Origin: Ulvibacterium sp965248315
GTDB lineage: Bacteria; Bacteroidota; Bacteroidia; Flavobacteriales; Flavobacteriaceae
Length of the DNA stretch: 64,000 nt
Direction: 5' to 3'
Assembly: GCF_965248315.1 (NCBI RefSeq)
Contig: NZ_CBDFIX010000002.1
Span: 3,224,001-3,288,000 of the forward strand
This document shows, piece by piece, positions 19,569-28,958 of the stretch. The stretch's first letter is position 1, and the number at the start of each line of letters is the position of its first letter. The notes beneath the pieces are model-generated. The model made no database searches and was not told the origin of the DNA. It saw only the letters and a program-made list of their open reading frames with translations. Made by a program: the position numbers and the translations under genes.

Positions 19569-20675
19569 TCATAAATCAACACGTTTTCCGGTCTTTACCG
19601 CTAGGTATATGGCATCTATAATCTTCATATCCTTAACACCTTCCTCACCGTCAAGAGGTACAATAGGTTCAACACCTTCAAAAATGAGTTGGGCCATCCC
19701 GTCCATTTGAAGAGTCTGGTGTGTAATATGAGGCTGCTTCAATTCACCCTTATGTGTACGCCCCTTGATAGGGCCATAGCCCGTTGAGGGTTGCATTTCT
19801 GCAAAACCGTCCTCCCCGTTAAGAAAAAAACGATCCAAATGACTCATGGCGTAAGTAGATAGGCAAGAAGCTATGGCTCCACTGGGAAAACCCATTTGAA
19901 ACTGTATGGTTTCGTCCACACCTTCCTTAAATTTCACCGGATCTGTTTTTGTTTCCTGGGCAGTGACCCAAATAGGTTCCTCACCAAGCATATAACGTGC
20001 CCCGTTGATTGAGTAAATACCAATATCCATCATGGCACCTCCGCCGGCCAGTTCCTTGTTCAAACGCCATTGTGTAGGGTCTCCAATGGTAAATCCGGAT
20101 TGGCCTTGAAAAAATTTAAGCTTTCCAAATTCACCTGCCTTACGCATCCGAATCACTTCTACCGTCTTTGGTTCATAGTGCATCCGATACCCTATCAACA
20201 ATTTTACATTGGCCGCTTTGCAGGCGTCTACCATTTCCTGACCTTCTTGGGCATTAACACCCATAGGCTTTTCGCAGATTACATGTTTCCCGGCCTTTGC
20301 CGCCCTTATGGTCTGGTCTTTATGAAGTGCATTGGGCGTGATGACATAAACTACATCAATGTCCGGGTTGTCCTTGATTTGGTCAAAATTTTCGTAGTTA
20401 TAACAATTCTTTTCAGGAATACCATATTTGGCGCGCCATTCAACTATTTTGGAGGGGGTTCCACTAATAATTCCGGTCAATTTGGCCCGTTTGCAAGACT
20501 CCATTGCCTTTGCCACCCTACGAGCGTAACTGCCCAGCCCCATAAGCGCAACCTTTAGCACGGGTCCTTCACAAGGTTCATCAGAGGCGGCGAACAAGTT
20601 TGTGGGATTGTACAATAGGGGTAAACTAATTGTTGAAACGGTCAATTTTTCTAAAAAATCTCTTCTTGAGCCCAT
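19569..20675 (-). CDS. Gfo/Idh/MocA family oxidoreductase with Tat-like signal
   Basis: The N-terminus has a twin-arginine-like signal (SRRDFLEKLTVST then a hydrophobic run to about residue 29), which suggests export in folded form with its NAD(P) cofactor. The Rossmann domain (about 39-160) carries the nucleotide loop GLGSYARRV and the catalytic-region motif CEKPMG at about 135; the C-terminal alpha/beta domain includes GGGAMMDIGIYSINGARYML. It is closest in layout to glucose-fructose oxidoreductase. It faces the DUF1080 lipoprotein gene tail to tail, which fits joint action in a 3-keto-glycoside pathway: oxidation of a sugar C3-OH, then cleavage by the DUF1080 enzyme (inference). Confidence 0.92.
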   Translation of the reverse strand: MGSRRDFLEKLTVSTISLPLLYNPTNLFAASDEPCEGPVLKVALMGLGSYARRVAKAMESCKRAKLTGIISGTPSKIVEWRAKYGIPEKNCYNYENFDQIKDNPDIDVVYVITPNALHKDQTIRAAKAGKHVICEKPMGVNAQEGQEMVDACKAANVKLLIGYRMHYEPKTVEVIRMRKAGEFGKLKFFQGQSGFTIGDPTQWRLNKELAGGGAMMDIGIYSINGARYMLGEEPIWVTAQETKTDPVKFKEGVDETIQFQMGFPSGAIASCLSTYAMSHLDRFFLNGEDGFAEMQPSTGYGPIKGRTHKGELKQPHITHQTLQMDGMAQLIFEGVEPIVPLDGEEGVKDMKIIDAIYLAVKTGKRVDL

Positions 20676-20847
20676 AGTGTAATGTTTATAGGTTCTAAAA
20701 TAACCAAAATGAAGTTATACCACCTTCCTAATAAAAATTGTTTTGTTATAAAATATTAAAAATACTGAGTTTGGGATCGTACCGCATTTATCGAATAGTA
20801 TATTCTTTTAACCAGGAAGACAACTCAAACATTTCTTTAAAAGCATT

Positions 20848-22101
20848 CTAATTATAAACAGCCGATTCCAAAGATGTGGGGAGTTCAAAAACTTCCAACT
20901 CAAAATAGGGGAGGGCTGCCAATAAATGGTCGAATATATCTGCCATGATATATTCATAATTTTCCCACCGCTTATCACTACTAAAAGCATAGATTTCCAA
21001 AGGAATCCCCTGGGGAGTAGGGCTTAATTGACGTGTCATCAAGGTCATGTCCTTATTAATAGCAGAGTGAGCTTCCAAATAACTCTCAACGTATTTGCGG
21101 AAGACACCGAGATTAGTCAAGTTCCTTCCGTTTATAGGCAAACTCTTATTAACCCCACGCTCCTGATTGAACGCGGCAATTTTTTCGCTCCTAGTTTTCA
21201 AATATTGAGCAATAACCTCTATTCGTTTCAAGGATTCCACATTTTCCGGACTTAGGAACTTTACACTTTTCTGCCGTACTATCAATGCCCGTTTAATACG
21301 CCTTCCTCCTGATTTCTGCATCCCTCTCCAATTTTTAAAGGAATCGGAAATTAGTGCATAGGTCGGGATGGTGGTGATGGTCTTATCAAAGTTTTGCACC
21401 TTAACTGTGGCAAGCGTAATCTCAATAACGTCGCCGTCCGCGCCATATTTCTCAAAGGTAATCCAATCACCGATCCGCACCATATCGTTTATACTTACCT
21501 GTATGCTCGCCACAAGGCCAAGAATGGAATCCTTAAAAATCAAAAGGATAACAGCGGATGCGGCACCTAAGGCTGTAAAAAATTTCCAAATGGTAGTATC
21601 CGTGATAATGGCAAAAATGGTTAGGATACCGCCCACCCAAGCAAATAGCATAAACACCTGAATGTAGCTGTCCAAAGGTTTGTCCCGTAAATGAGGTAGG
21701 GTCCTTAAGTAGTCTCGTACACTGGCAAACAGCTTTTTTATCAATATTAGGGCCAACAATACGCCAAGAATCATTAATCCCTTTAGGGCAAGGGTTTCCC
21801 CATATTGGAAATCCATGAATACTATGGGAGTAATCTCAAAAAGGAACAGTAAGGGAAATATATGGGCTATATATCTTGGCACCTTATTGGCAACCAGGAA
21901 ATTATCAAAATTCGTCGCTGTTTGCCTGGCTAGACGGACCGAAAGCGTTCGTAGAATTTTCCAGATAATGAAATCCAGCAACCAGGAAATGGCAATACTG
22001 CCCAACAATAGCACAAATAGATTAATATAAGATGCCGCGGTTTCCGTTATTCCCATTTTTAATAGATAATCATAGAGAATATGACCGTATTGGGTGTCCA
22101 T
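20848..22101 (-). CDS. MscS-family mechanosensitive channel (YbdG/MscM type)
   Basis: A 417-residue protein with five predicted transmembrane helices in residues ~20-205 and an MscS beta-domain after them. The pore-lining helix and following segment read FTALGAASAVILLIFKDSIL and GLVASIQVSINDMVRIGDWI, a good match to the family. The cytoplasmic domain follows with the ITTIPTYALISDSFKNWRGM element typical of the YbdG subgroup, including the long insert with GGRRIKRALIVRQ. It releases ions on osmotic downshift in the inner membrane. It is alone in its transcription unit. Confidence 0.92.
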   Translation of the reverse strand: MDTQYGHILYDYLLKMGITETAASYINLFVLLLGSIAISWLLDFIIWKILRTLSVRLARQTATNFDNFLVANKVPRYIAHIFPLLFLFEITPIVFMDFQYGETLALKGLMILGVLLALILIKKLFASVRDYLRTLPHLRDKPLDSYIQVFMLFAWVGGILTIFAIITDTTIWKFFTALGAASAVILLIFKDSILGLVASIQVSINDMVRIGDWITFEKYGADGDVIEITLATVKVQNFDKTITTIPTYALISDSFKNWRGMQKSGGRRIKRALIVRQKSVKFLSPENVESLKRIEVIAQYLKTRSEKIAAFNQERGVNKSLPINGRNLTNLGVFRKYVESYLEAHSAINKDMTLMTRQLSPTPQGIPLEIYAFSSDKRWENYEYIMADIFDHLLAALPYFELEVFELPTSLESAVYN

Positions 22102-22499
22102 AGTTGTCTTCCGTTGAAATTAGCAATTACAAAAATAAGGCTTACCTACAATTCTCTTGGTGAACTGAAGAAAAGCCTATGAAAAATTTAACAGATAACA
22201 TAGTTCCGGTTAAATGACAAGAAATAAACCGCTCCTATGCATTGAAAACCCACAGTTTTGAAAGAGTATTGAAATTTCCAAGAGTTACTGGGCTATGGGG
22301 TTTCTTTATATTATTTTGAAAGAACGATGTAATAACCTAGTAACCAAGTAACTATACAATTTTTGAAAATCGATACATGTATAGACACAGGTAGTCTTGC
22401 TTTAAAAGTAACTGCATAAAAGGCGTAGGTCAGATTTCAATTAACGATTCTTACCAATAGTCCTTTGAGCCTTGAAATTGGGAATGTTAGCCCCTATTC
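22102..22499. other. Intergenic region, no gene seen
   Basis: About 400 AT-rich bases between two divergently read genes. Nothing recognisable apart from the promoter at its right edge. Confidence 0.5.
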
Positions 22500-22531
22500 T
22501 TGCATTGTTCCAATGTAAAAAGATATCTTTG
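22500..22531 (+). promoter_or_regulatory. Bacteroidota-type promoter of the cold-shock gene
   Basis: TTG at 22500-22502, 21-base spacer, TATCTTTG at 22524-22531, fitting the TTG-N17..23-TAnnTTTG consensus of this phylum. It would place the RNA start about 40 bases before the ATG at 22574. Confidence 0.55.
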
Positions 22532-22573
22532 TGTTGTTGTTATCCCTTTAACCAATACATTTTAAGTAAACGA

Positions 22574-23035
22574 ATGGCAAAATCACAGCAGACATTTAAC
22601 AAAAGTGAAAAGGAAAAAAAACGTTTAAAAAAGCGTGAGGAGAAGCGAAAAAAAATGGAAGCTCGCAGGGCCGAGGCAAAATTGAATGGAAAAAAGGGAA
22701 TTGAATTTGCCTATGTGGACTATAATGGCAATTTAACGGATACCCCGCCAGATCCCTCACAAAAAATTGAAATAGAGGCCGAGAACATAGTAATCGGTAT
22801 TCCAAAGACTTTGGAAAGCGATAAAGAAGCATTTGACCCGGTTAGAAAGGGAACCGTTTCTTTTTTTGATTCTTCAAAGGGTTTTGGATTTATCATCGAT
22901 GCCGAAAACCAGGAGAAATACTTCACACATGTCAGCGGTTTAATCGATGAAATTGTGGAAAACGACAAAGTTACCTTCGAACTGGAAAAGGGAATGAAAG
23001 GCATGAATGCCGTGAAAGTTACTTTACAAAAATAA
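22574..23035 (+). CDS. Cold-shock domain protein with basic N-terminal extension
   Basis: The ATG at 22574 is chosen over an upstream in-frame ATG at 22472, which would add 34 unlikely residues and lies before the promoter. Residues 1-~45 are very rich in Lys, Arg and Glu (KEKKRLKKREEKRKKMEARR), the C-terminal ~70 form a cold-shock domain with the RNA-binding motifs KGFGFI (RNP1 type; SSKGFGFIIDAE) and YFTHVSGL (RNP2 type). The family binds single-stranded RNA or DNA and melts RNA structure. This basic-plus-CSD arrangement is usual in Bacteroidota. Confidence 0.9.
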   Translation: MAKSQQTFNKSEKEKKRLKKREEKRKKMEARRAEAKLNGKKGIEFAYVDYNGNLTDTPPDPSQKIEIEAENIVIGIPKTLESDKEAFDPVRKGTVSFFDSSKGFGFIIDAENQEKYFTHVSGLIDEIVENDKVTFELEKGMKGMNAVKVTLQK

Positions 23036-23260
23036 CGCGGATTACTCTATTTACTTCATAAGTTGTATCATGCTTCAATACCTTGATTTTTTAAGAGTAT
23101 GATATCAAACAGCTGTTCCACAACGCTGCTTTTAATTTAAAAAACGTTTACAGGGACAAAATGGACTTTAGCGGTCAAAAGCATGTCGTTTGGTTTCGTT
23201 ATTTTATTAGCTAAGCGGTAATTAGTAATTTCACCAAGAATTGCTGGCAAATCGCTACGA

Positions 23261-24349
23261 ATGATCGACAAGATTTCAAATCGTAAAAACAGGGTATACT
23301 ACCATGTCCTTTTTTGGATGTCCTATGTAGCGCTGTATACCTTAATGTGGGGGAGCTATGATGATGAATATTGGGAACAATTCCAACAATTGCTGTTTCT
23401 TTTGCCATGGAAAATGATTCCTACCTACATCACCCTCTACTATTTAATGCCCAAGTTTCTTTACCCAAAGAAAACCGCCCAGTATATAGTCCTATCCATA
23501 CTTTTGGCTTTGGCCATGGGAGTGATAGATCGCTATATGATATGGACCTATCTCTATCGCTGGTATAGTCCGGAAAAGGAATACTGGAAGACACCCATGT
23601 TATATCTACCCAAGTTGCTTAACTCCCTTGTTGCCGTATATACCCCGGTATTTGTAGCCATGGCCATTAAATTACAGTTATTTTATTATCAGAAGGATAA
23701 GATCAATAAAGAACTGGAAAAAGAGAAGGTGGCCACGGAACTTAAATTTCTTAAGGCACAGATTCATCCCCATTTTTTATTCAATACCTTGAACAGTATT
23801 TATTCACTATCGCTATCCCAATCCAAAAAAACCCCTAATGTGGTCTTGGGGCTGTCCAAGTTTTTGGATTATATGCTGTACGAATGTAACGAGCGTTTTA
23901 TCTCTATTGGAAGGGAGTGGGAGCAATTGATGAACTTGGTGGCCTTGGAGCGCATACGGTATGAAGAAGGTTTAAGTATAAACGTTTCAGAATCCATTGA
24001 TAATACTGAAACACTTATTCCTCCTTTGTTGTTGTTACCTTTTGTGGAAAATGCATTTAAACATGGAGCGGACAATGAAATCAATGATGCCTGGATCAAC
24101 ATAGACCTTAAGTTGATCCAGGATAATCTGGTATTTATGGTGGAAAACAGCAAAAGTTCCGAGCTTTCCAAAGAAGGATTGGATACGGACAAGAACATAG
24201 GACTTACCAATGTGAAAAGGCGATTGGAGTTATTTTTCCCGGACAAGTATGAACTAAAGATTTTGGAGGAGGAAGATAGTTTTTTGGTAAAATTGAATAT
24301 TGATTTGAGCGACATCTCCGACCTAACACAAGAAGAAAATGTCCAATAA
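23261..24349 (+). CDS. LytS-type sensor histidine kinase (pair 3)
   Basis: Four transmembrane segments in residues ~10-150, then a coiled-coil linker (KINKELEKEKVATELKFLKA) and the phosphoacceptor box QIHPHFLFNTLNSIYSL (His about 170). The ATP-binding domain has LPFVENAFKHG and a final GLTNVKRRLELFFP. It closely resembles pair 1 in sequence and layout, so the two may be paralogues. The stop codon lies 11 bases inside the following LytTR gene, which is its partner. Signal unknown. Confidence 0.92.
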   Translation: MIDKISNRKNRVYYHVLFWMSYVALYTLMWGSYDDEYWEQFQQLLFLLPWKMIPTYITLYYLMPKFLYPKKTAQYIVLSILLALAMGVIDRYMIWTYLYRWYSPEKEYWKTPMLYLPKLLNSLVAVYTPVFVAMAIKLQLFYYQKDKINKELEKEKVATELKFLKAQIHPHFLFNTLNSIYSLSLSQSKKTPNVVLGLSKFLDYMLYECNERFISIGREWEQLMNLVALERIRYEEGLSINVSESIDNTETLIPPLLLLPFVENAFKHGADNEINDAWINIDLKLIQDNLVFMVENSKSSELSKEGLDTDKNIGLTNVKRRLELFFPDKYELKILEEEDSFLVKLNIDLSDISDLTQEENVQ

Positions 24350-25079
24350 GATCAAGTGTATCATTGTAGATGATGAGCCCCTGGCCAGAGATGTATTGGT
24401 AAAGTATGCCAAGCAGATTGATCAATTGGAAGTGGTTGCAAGCTGTAGTAATGCCCTGGAGGCCTTTGAGCATATTCAGCAAGGGCATATACAGTTGGTT
24501 TTCTTGGACATCAAGATGCCTAAATTGAACGGGTTGGAACTGATCGAATCAATAAAGAATCCGCCACTGATCGTCTTCACTACTGCCTACAGAGATTTTG
24601 CTGTAAAGGCGTTTGAACTGGATGCTATAGATTACCTCCTAAAACCAATTTCCTTGACTCGTTTTTTAAAGACGATTTCAAAGGTGAACAAGTATCTCCA
24701 GGGGCAGCAGATAGAACTTAATGGCGGGGAATCCGAAACGGCAAAGAGGGAAGGAACTACTACTTTAGAGCAAGAGTTTCTCTATATTAAGGCAGATCGT
24801 AAAGTGGTTAAATTGGATTTGGCCTGTATCCATTATTTGGAGAGCCTAAACGACAAGGTGATTATTCACCTAACGGATAGGGAAGTCATAACCACCCAAC
24901 GTATCAGTTACTTGGCCGAGAAACTGCCCAAACAACAATTCATCCGGATCCATCGCTCTTTCATCATTTCCCTCTCACATATAACCGCTTATAACAACAT
25001 TATGGTGGAAGTAAAGGGCCGTGAACTTCCCATTGGAAGAAATTACCGCTCCCAAGCGTTGGAAGCCTTGCGCCAATAG
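24339..25079 (+). CDS. LytTR-family response regulator (pair 3)
   Basis: Receiver domain with DDE at 11-13, phosphoacceptor Asp57 (LVFLDIKMP), TTAY and the LLKPISL element; LytTR domain in about 145-245 (FLYIKADRKVVKLDL, FIRIHRSFIISLSHI, GRNYRSQAL). It overlaps the kinase gene by 11 bases. Targets are not obvious: the downstream gene (phosphatidylserine decarboxylase) is separated by 459 bases. Confidence 0.93.
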   Translation: MSNKIKCIIVDDEPLARDVLVKYAKQIDQLEVVASCSNALEAFEHIQQGHIQLVFLDIKMPKLNGLELIESIKNPPLIVFTTAYRDFAVKAFELDAIDYLLKPISLTRFLKTISKVNKYLQGQQIELNGGESETAKREGTTTLEQEFLYIKADRKVVKLDLACIHYLESLNDKVIIHLTDREVITTQRISYLAEKLPKQQFIRIHRSFIISLSHITAYNNIMVEVKGRELPIGRNYRSQALEALRQ

Positions 25080-25538
25080 GCTCCCTTTATTAGTTTTTTT
25101 CAATCTACAAATTAGATTTTCGTTTCAGGAATATGGCCACACTTCCCGTCTTAGGAATGGTATTTCATGTGGTTTTCTGTTAATCATTCCTTAAATGGGA
25201 GGTCAGTGACTTTTCACGCCCCTGAACAGCACTTTTAGACCTGTTTTCGTCATCAATCGACCCTTAAAAGTCATATCCTAAGTGAAACGGGTCATTCACA
25301 AAAATGTCTTGATAAAAGATTTTAGGGTGCATTACTTTGAATTGTTATCAAAAAGCGGACAGTCTTTTTTATGGAGCTTTCATCAGGTTTTTAAAGACTT
25401 CCAAAGAGAACTAATCCCAATATCAGAAAACAGGTATTGGGATATCTATTACAGATTTGGCAAAGTGTCCATACTATTTGGACCTTGAGGAGGGAAAACT
25501 GGATAGTTGGGCACTTGCCATTTAAATAAAAGAAACGT
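25080..25538. other. Intergenic region, no supported gene
   Basis: A 68-codon open frame (25282-25488, plus strand, GTG start) reads as a charged, aromatic peptide without a recognisable motif, and I do not call it. No repeat or terminator was seen. Confidence 0.4.
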
Positions 25539-26396
25539 ATGTCTTCTGTTTTCTACTCTACATCGGAATCCGATATTCATTTCACAGTTTTTAAGGTACC
25601 ACGGTGGAGAGCTGCCATTTATCAATTCCTTTCCGTTCAACTTTGGGGAAGTTTACCCAGTAATCTGCAACGTGGCATATCCGCATGGTACTCGTCCCTA
25701 TATACCAAATCCTATTCCAAAAAAATAATAGGGCCGTATCTAAGAGTCAACTATACCGATAAGAACTATCTGCAAAAGTTTAAACCTCCCAATGGGAAAA
25801 AGGAGTTTGCCAATTTTCAGGATTTTTTCACCAGGGAATTCAAAGAACTCCCTAAAAATCAAAGTGCTCATGTTTGGCCTTGTGAAGGCTTGCTTTGTGA
25901 TACGGGATCTGTAGCGGATACTACAATCTCCAATGTAAAGGGAGACAAACGCCATATCGAAGCAATTTTCCAGGTTGGTGCAGGTACCATCCCAAAGGAC
26001 TATTACTTTACAAATGTATTTTTGCATAATAAGAACTATCACCGTATCCATGCTCCGATATCAGGTACAGTAAGCCGAATTCAGCATGTTCCGGGTGATC
26101 TTGTGGTACTTAGGCCTTGGATTTATAAGCAAAATCCCTCTTTGCCAGCATTACGCAACGAACGGTATAACATAGATGTTGTGGATATCTGGGGACGTAC
26201 ATGGTACCTATCCATAGTAGGTGGTCCAGCAGTGGGCACTATTGCGCTTCCTAAAAAAATAAGCGTAGGGTCGACCGTTGAAAAACTAGAGGAGATTGCC
26301 TTATTTTATTTAGGGTCTACCTGTTGTATGGCCGCTCCCGAGGTACCAAAATACCACTCAAAAAATAGTTTTGTTCGGGTGGGCGCTACGTATTAG
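25539..26396 (+). CDS. psd: Phosphatidylserine decarboxylase-family proenzyme
   Basis: The 285-residue sequence fits the pyruvoyl-dependent phosphatidylserine decarboxylases, which make phosphatidylethanolamine from phosphatidylserine at the membrane. Signatures: NFQDFFTREFK (about 92-102), the histidine motif HNKNYHRIHAP (His168 and His171) and the self-cleavage site LGST near the C-terminus, where cleavage before Ser260 would create the pyruvoyl group. One change from the best-known enzymes: the catalytic Asp of the P-x-D-G element is Glu here (PCEG, Glu116). Bacteroidota usually carry a shorter Psd of about 220 residues, so this may be a second, paralogous enzyme with another amine or lipid substrate. 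Confidence 0.82.
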   Translation: MSSVFYSTSESDIHFTVFKVPRWRAAIYQFLSVQLWGSLPSNLQRGISAWYSSLYTKSYSKKIIGPYLRVNYTDKNYLQKFKPPNGKKEFANFQDFFTREFKELPKNQSAHVWPCEGLLCDTGSVADTTISNVKGDKRHIEAIFQVGAGTIPKDYYFTNVFLHNKNYHRIHAPISGTVSRIQHVPGDLVVLRPWIYKQNPSLPALRNERYNIDVVDIWGRTWYLSIVGGPAVGTIALPKKISVGSTVEKLEEIALFYLGSTCCMAAPEVPKYHSKNSFVRVGATY

Positions 26397-26566
26397 ACAT
26401 AGTTAGTTAAGATCGTAGGCTATGTTAAGCTCTACTCATATAGTTATGTAGCGCCTTACCCAAAACAATTTGGTTGCTATATTGGGTGATAAGAATAGTA
26501 TGTGATTTTAAAACCAAATAAAGACGCCATCAAATGAATTACCTGAATGCTCATGTATTTTGGCAA

Positions 26567-26602
26567 AAAAAAGGCCTTCCCATAGAGGAGAAGGCCTTTT
26601 TT
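26567..26602. terminator. Bidirectional intrinsic terminator
   Basis: A 13-bp perfect stem (AAAAAAGGCCTTC paired with GAAGGCCTTTTTT, 10-base loop), A-rich before and T-rich after. It lies eight bases beyond the stop of the minus-strand gene at 26611 and about 170 bases beyond the decarboxylase gene, so it can end transcripts from both sides. Confidence 0.88.
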
Positions 26603-26610
26603 GTTAAGCA

Positions 26611-28137
26611 CTATGCGATAACTTCAACATCCCCATCTGGAACCAAGGGACACGAACCACCATCAAAACTAATGGATAGCTGGTTTGTTAATACCATTCC
26701 ACCTATTATTTGTGCAGCCTCTTCCGGTTCAATACCTTCTTTGGCATAGTTAACATCTTGGGCAATCACCAGATACTTCCATCTTCCACTTTCATTTTTA
26801 CTAAAATACCTAAGACCGGTATAAACGCCGTCATTTCCTGAATTATCAGCTCTTTCACCATTGTCTTCCAATATAAAATCGATTTGCCTATTAGTCTCTT
26901 CTTGAATAAGAAAACATTTGACGAACAATTGAGATCCTTTAAGCAAAGTATCATTCTGATCAAAGAAAGAAGCTTTTATTAAAAATGGTTGCTTTTTGTA
27001 GATTCTAACAATATCGGGAGCGTTAATTTCATATCTAGACAGTAAATGAACGTTCTCATTTACGGTAGTATCGGAATAGCTATATGTTTTTTCAATTCCG
27101 TTAACATCCTTTACCGTACGCAGATACTCCCAATCGACCCCAACTTTAAAAGGTTTTCCGAACTCAATGGGATCTATATATTTAAAGCTTGCATTCAAGG
27201 ATTCCGAATGGGTCATTTCACCATTTTTTGGCGGGGTCTTGTCCTGGCCTATCCGGTGTAGATCCCGCTCATCCGAATATGCCGCTATGCCGGCCACTAC
27301 GGCTGCCGCCGCAACTAATCCCGCTGCAATTGGACTTGATCCGGAACCTGAAGCACAAACGCCGGAAGGCGTGGTGGTACAGCCCAAAGTTCCTGATACC
27401 GAGCCTGAACCGGAAGTAGCCTCCACAATAGCGGCCGCAACCAATAAAAGAAAAGCGGCAATAGCTATGAGCACCTTCCACCACGGGTCTTGAAAAGGAA
27501 GGTCACTATGTTGGCCCAGGTACACCGGGTTTGGTGTCCATCCCGTTTCATATTCCAGAGGCAAAAATGAAATTGGGCACAATTCAACCATCCTTTCACC
27601 AATTGTAAAGGTATACCCTAAGTTTTCCAAGGCATCTCCCAAATCTTTCATTTTAGATGGGCTCTTTTTATCCTTACAGCATTTGGTACTTATAGGTTCT
27701 GTAATTTCACGATATCTTATCGTATAGCTTCCTTCCGGAGTTTGTGTGGTAAAAACTTTGTTTATGGAGTCAAAGGATGTGTTGGTAATGAATATTTTTT
27801 TGATTATCCGATGACTTTCAGAAGAGTTTTCCACGATAAAGCTAACATAATATGTACCGGCAGGAACATTTGCTATGTTTAAGTCCCAGCTCTTTAGAAT
27901 GCTCGCTCCACCGCCAAATGAACCAACGGAATGAGTAACCGGCGTTATGGCAATATTTGGATGCGAAGCAGTTTCAACATAAATTCTAACACTGTTTAAA
28001 TTGGATGAGGACGAATTGGTAAAATGGGCATTGAGCATCATTTGCCCTATGCTAGATTCAAAAATTCCATCTGGAACCATTAATCCGGTCAAAAGATCGG
28101 TCGCAAAAGGTCTATTATTTATTTCAACGGGTATCAT
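26611..28137 (-). CDS. Large leaderless protein, beta-domains around a Gly/Ser/Ala-rich hydrophobic centre
   Basis: A 508-residue protein without a signal peptide. Residues ~1-160 are beta-rich, Ig-like (LMLNAHFTNSSSSNLNSVRI; PAGTYYVSFIVENSS). The centre (about 215-300) holds a hydrophobic helix VLIAIAAFLLLVAAAIVEAT, a low-complexity Gly/Ser stretch with two Cys and a second hydrophobic helix LVAAAAVVAGIAAYS. The C-terminal ~200 residues are again beta-rich and contain a choice-of-anchor X-like loop DNGERADNSGNDGVYTGLRY, a pattern seen in extracellular or surface repeats. The gene overlaps its upstream neighbour by four bases. I cannot assign a function; the mix of surface-type domains with no export signal is odd. 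Confidence 0.72.
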   Translation of the reverse strand: MIPVEINNRPFATDLLTGLMVPDGIFESSIGQMMLNAHFTNSSSSNLNSVRIYVETASHPNIAITPVTHSVGSFGGGASILKSWDLNIANVPAGTYYVSFIVENSSESHRIIKKIFITNTSFDSINKVFTTQTPEGSYTIRYREITEPISTKCCKDKKSPSKMKDLGDALENLGYTFTIGERMVELCPISFLPLEYETGWTPNPVYLGQHSDLPFQDPWWKVLIAIAAFLLLVAAAIVEATSGSGSVSGTLGCTTTPSGVCASGSGSSPIAAGLVAAAAVVAGIAAYSDERDLHRIGQDKTPPKNGEMTHSESLNASFKYIDPIEFGKPFKVGVDWEYLRTVKDVNGIEKTYSYSDTTVNENVHLLSRYEINAPDIVRIYKKQPFLIKASFFDQNDTLLKGSQLFVKCFLIQEETNRQIDFILEDNGERADNSGNDGVYTGLRYFSKNESGRWKYLVIAQDVNYAKEGIEPEEAAQIIGGMVLTNQLSISFDGGSCPLVPDGDVEVIA

Positions 28138-28958
28138 GCTTTTTCTTTTTTGTCGTTAATAATCAATGTGGCCAATCCGCCTGTAATCTTGCCATCTATA
28201 AGTTGAGTAATCCTAACCAGAGCAAAATCTCCGGATATTTCTCCATTAATGGCCATTCTTGCGGTACGATGGCCCTCAATGGAAATGCCTTTTCTAATAA
28301 GGTCGCCATTATCACAATGATCGGGCATTTGATCGGGACAGAAAGATTCTGAAAATCCTATACTATTAATTTTCCCTTCTTTCCTCCCTTTTAAAAGTTC
28401 CTTAACCTGATTGAAATCGGAAATATCCTTTACGGAAATTTGTTCTGCCCTGATATCGAATTTCTGGACAATTCTAAAAGCATTATGAATCTCAAAATTC
28501 ATGTGAAACATACCATTTTCAGCCATTTGGACAGATAGGTTTCTCTGTGCTACATGCCTATCCGTAGGAACATTGAAATCAATTAAGCTAGTTAAGGGGT
28601 CGTTCTGGTGGTAAGCTTCTGCAAGGATACATTCATGTCCGCCATTGAGGTATTCAGGAACCCAAGGCACTAAACATAGTACATCCTGTACCTGATCTGG
28701 GTCTAGGCTAACAAAGGATTGCCCAATATAATTGGCCGTATCCCTATTAAAGCCAACCGCTGGATTGGCCCAATAAAATTTAACGGTGGCATTGCTAACT
28801 GAAGTACTACCGCCATTTCTGACTTTTGCCTTTAGATAACATGGTTCACCGGCTATCGGAGTACTTTCGAACTCGTCTGTCGGTTGCTTTACGATCCAAA
28901 CATCGGGACTGAGGTACCAATGGGGGGATCCATCTCGGATTTCTAGCGCTATTGCCAT
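28134..28958 (-). CDS. Leaderless CARDB/Ig-like protein
   Basis: A 274-residue protein. Residues ~30-140 resemble a CARDB-type beta-sandwich, normally an extracellular adhesion or bacterial-cell-adhesion module: EPCYLKAKVRNGGSTSVSNA, then VKFYWANPAVG and the LVPWVPEYLNGGHECILAEA element. No signal peptide precedes it. The rest is beta-rich without a recognised motif. The start codon follows an AT-rich upstream region; its stop overlaps the start of the next gene by four bases, so the two are translated together. They look like two subunits of one system. Confidence 0.75.
   Translation of the reverse strand: MAIALEIRDGSPHWYLSPDVWIVKQPTDEFESTPIAGEPCYLKAKVRNGGSTSVSNATVKFYWANPAVGFNRDTANYIGQSFVSLDPDQVQDVLCLVPWVPEYLNGGHECILAEAYHQNDPLTSLIDFNVPTDRHVAQRNLSVQMAENGMFHMNFEIHNAFRIVQKFDIRAEQISVKDISDFNQVKELLKGRKEGKINSIGFSESFCPDQMPDHCDNGDLIRKGISIEGHRTARMAINGEISGDFALVRITQLIDGKITGGLATLIINDKKEKA

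Noticed and set aside
20070..20558. A 162-codon plus-strand frame inside the Gfo/Idh/MocA gene
   Set aside because: The oxidoreductase motifs are on the other strand; the product of this frame is not recognisable.
25282..25488. A 68-codon frame between the LytTR gene and the decarboxylase
   Set aside because: GTG start, no motif, no coupling to neighbours.
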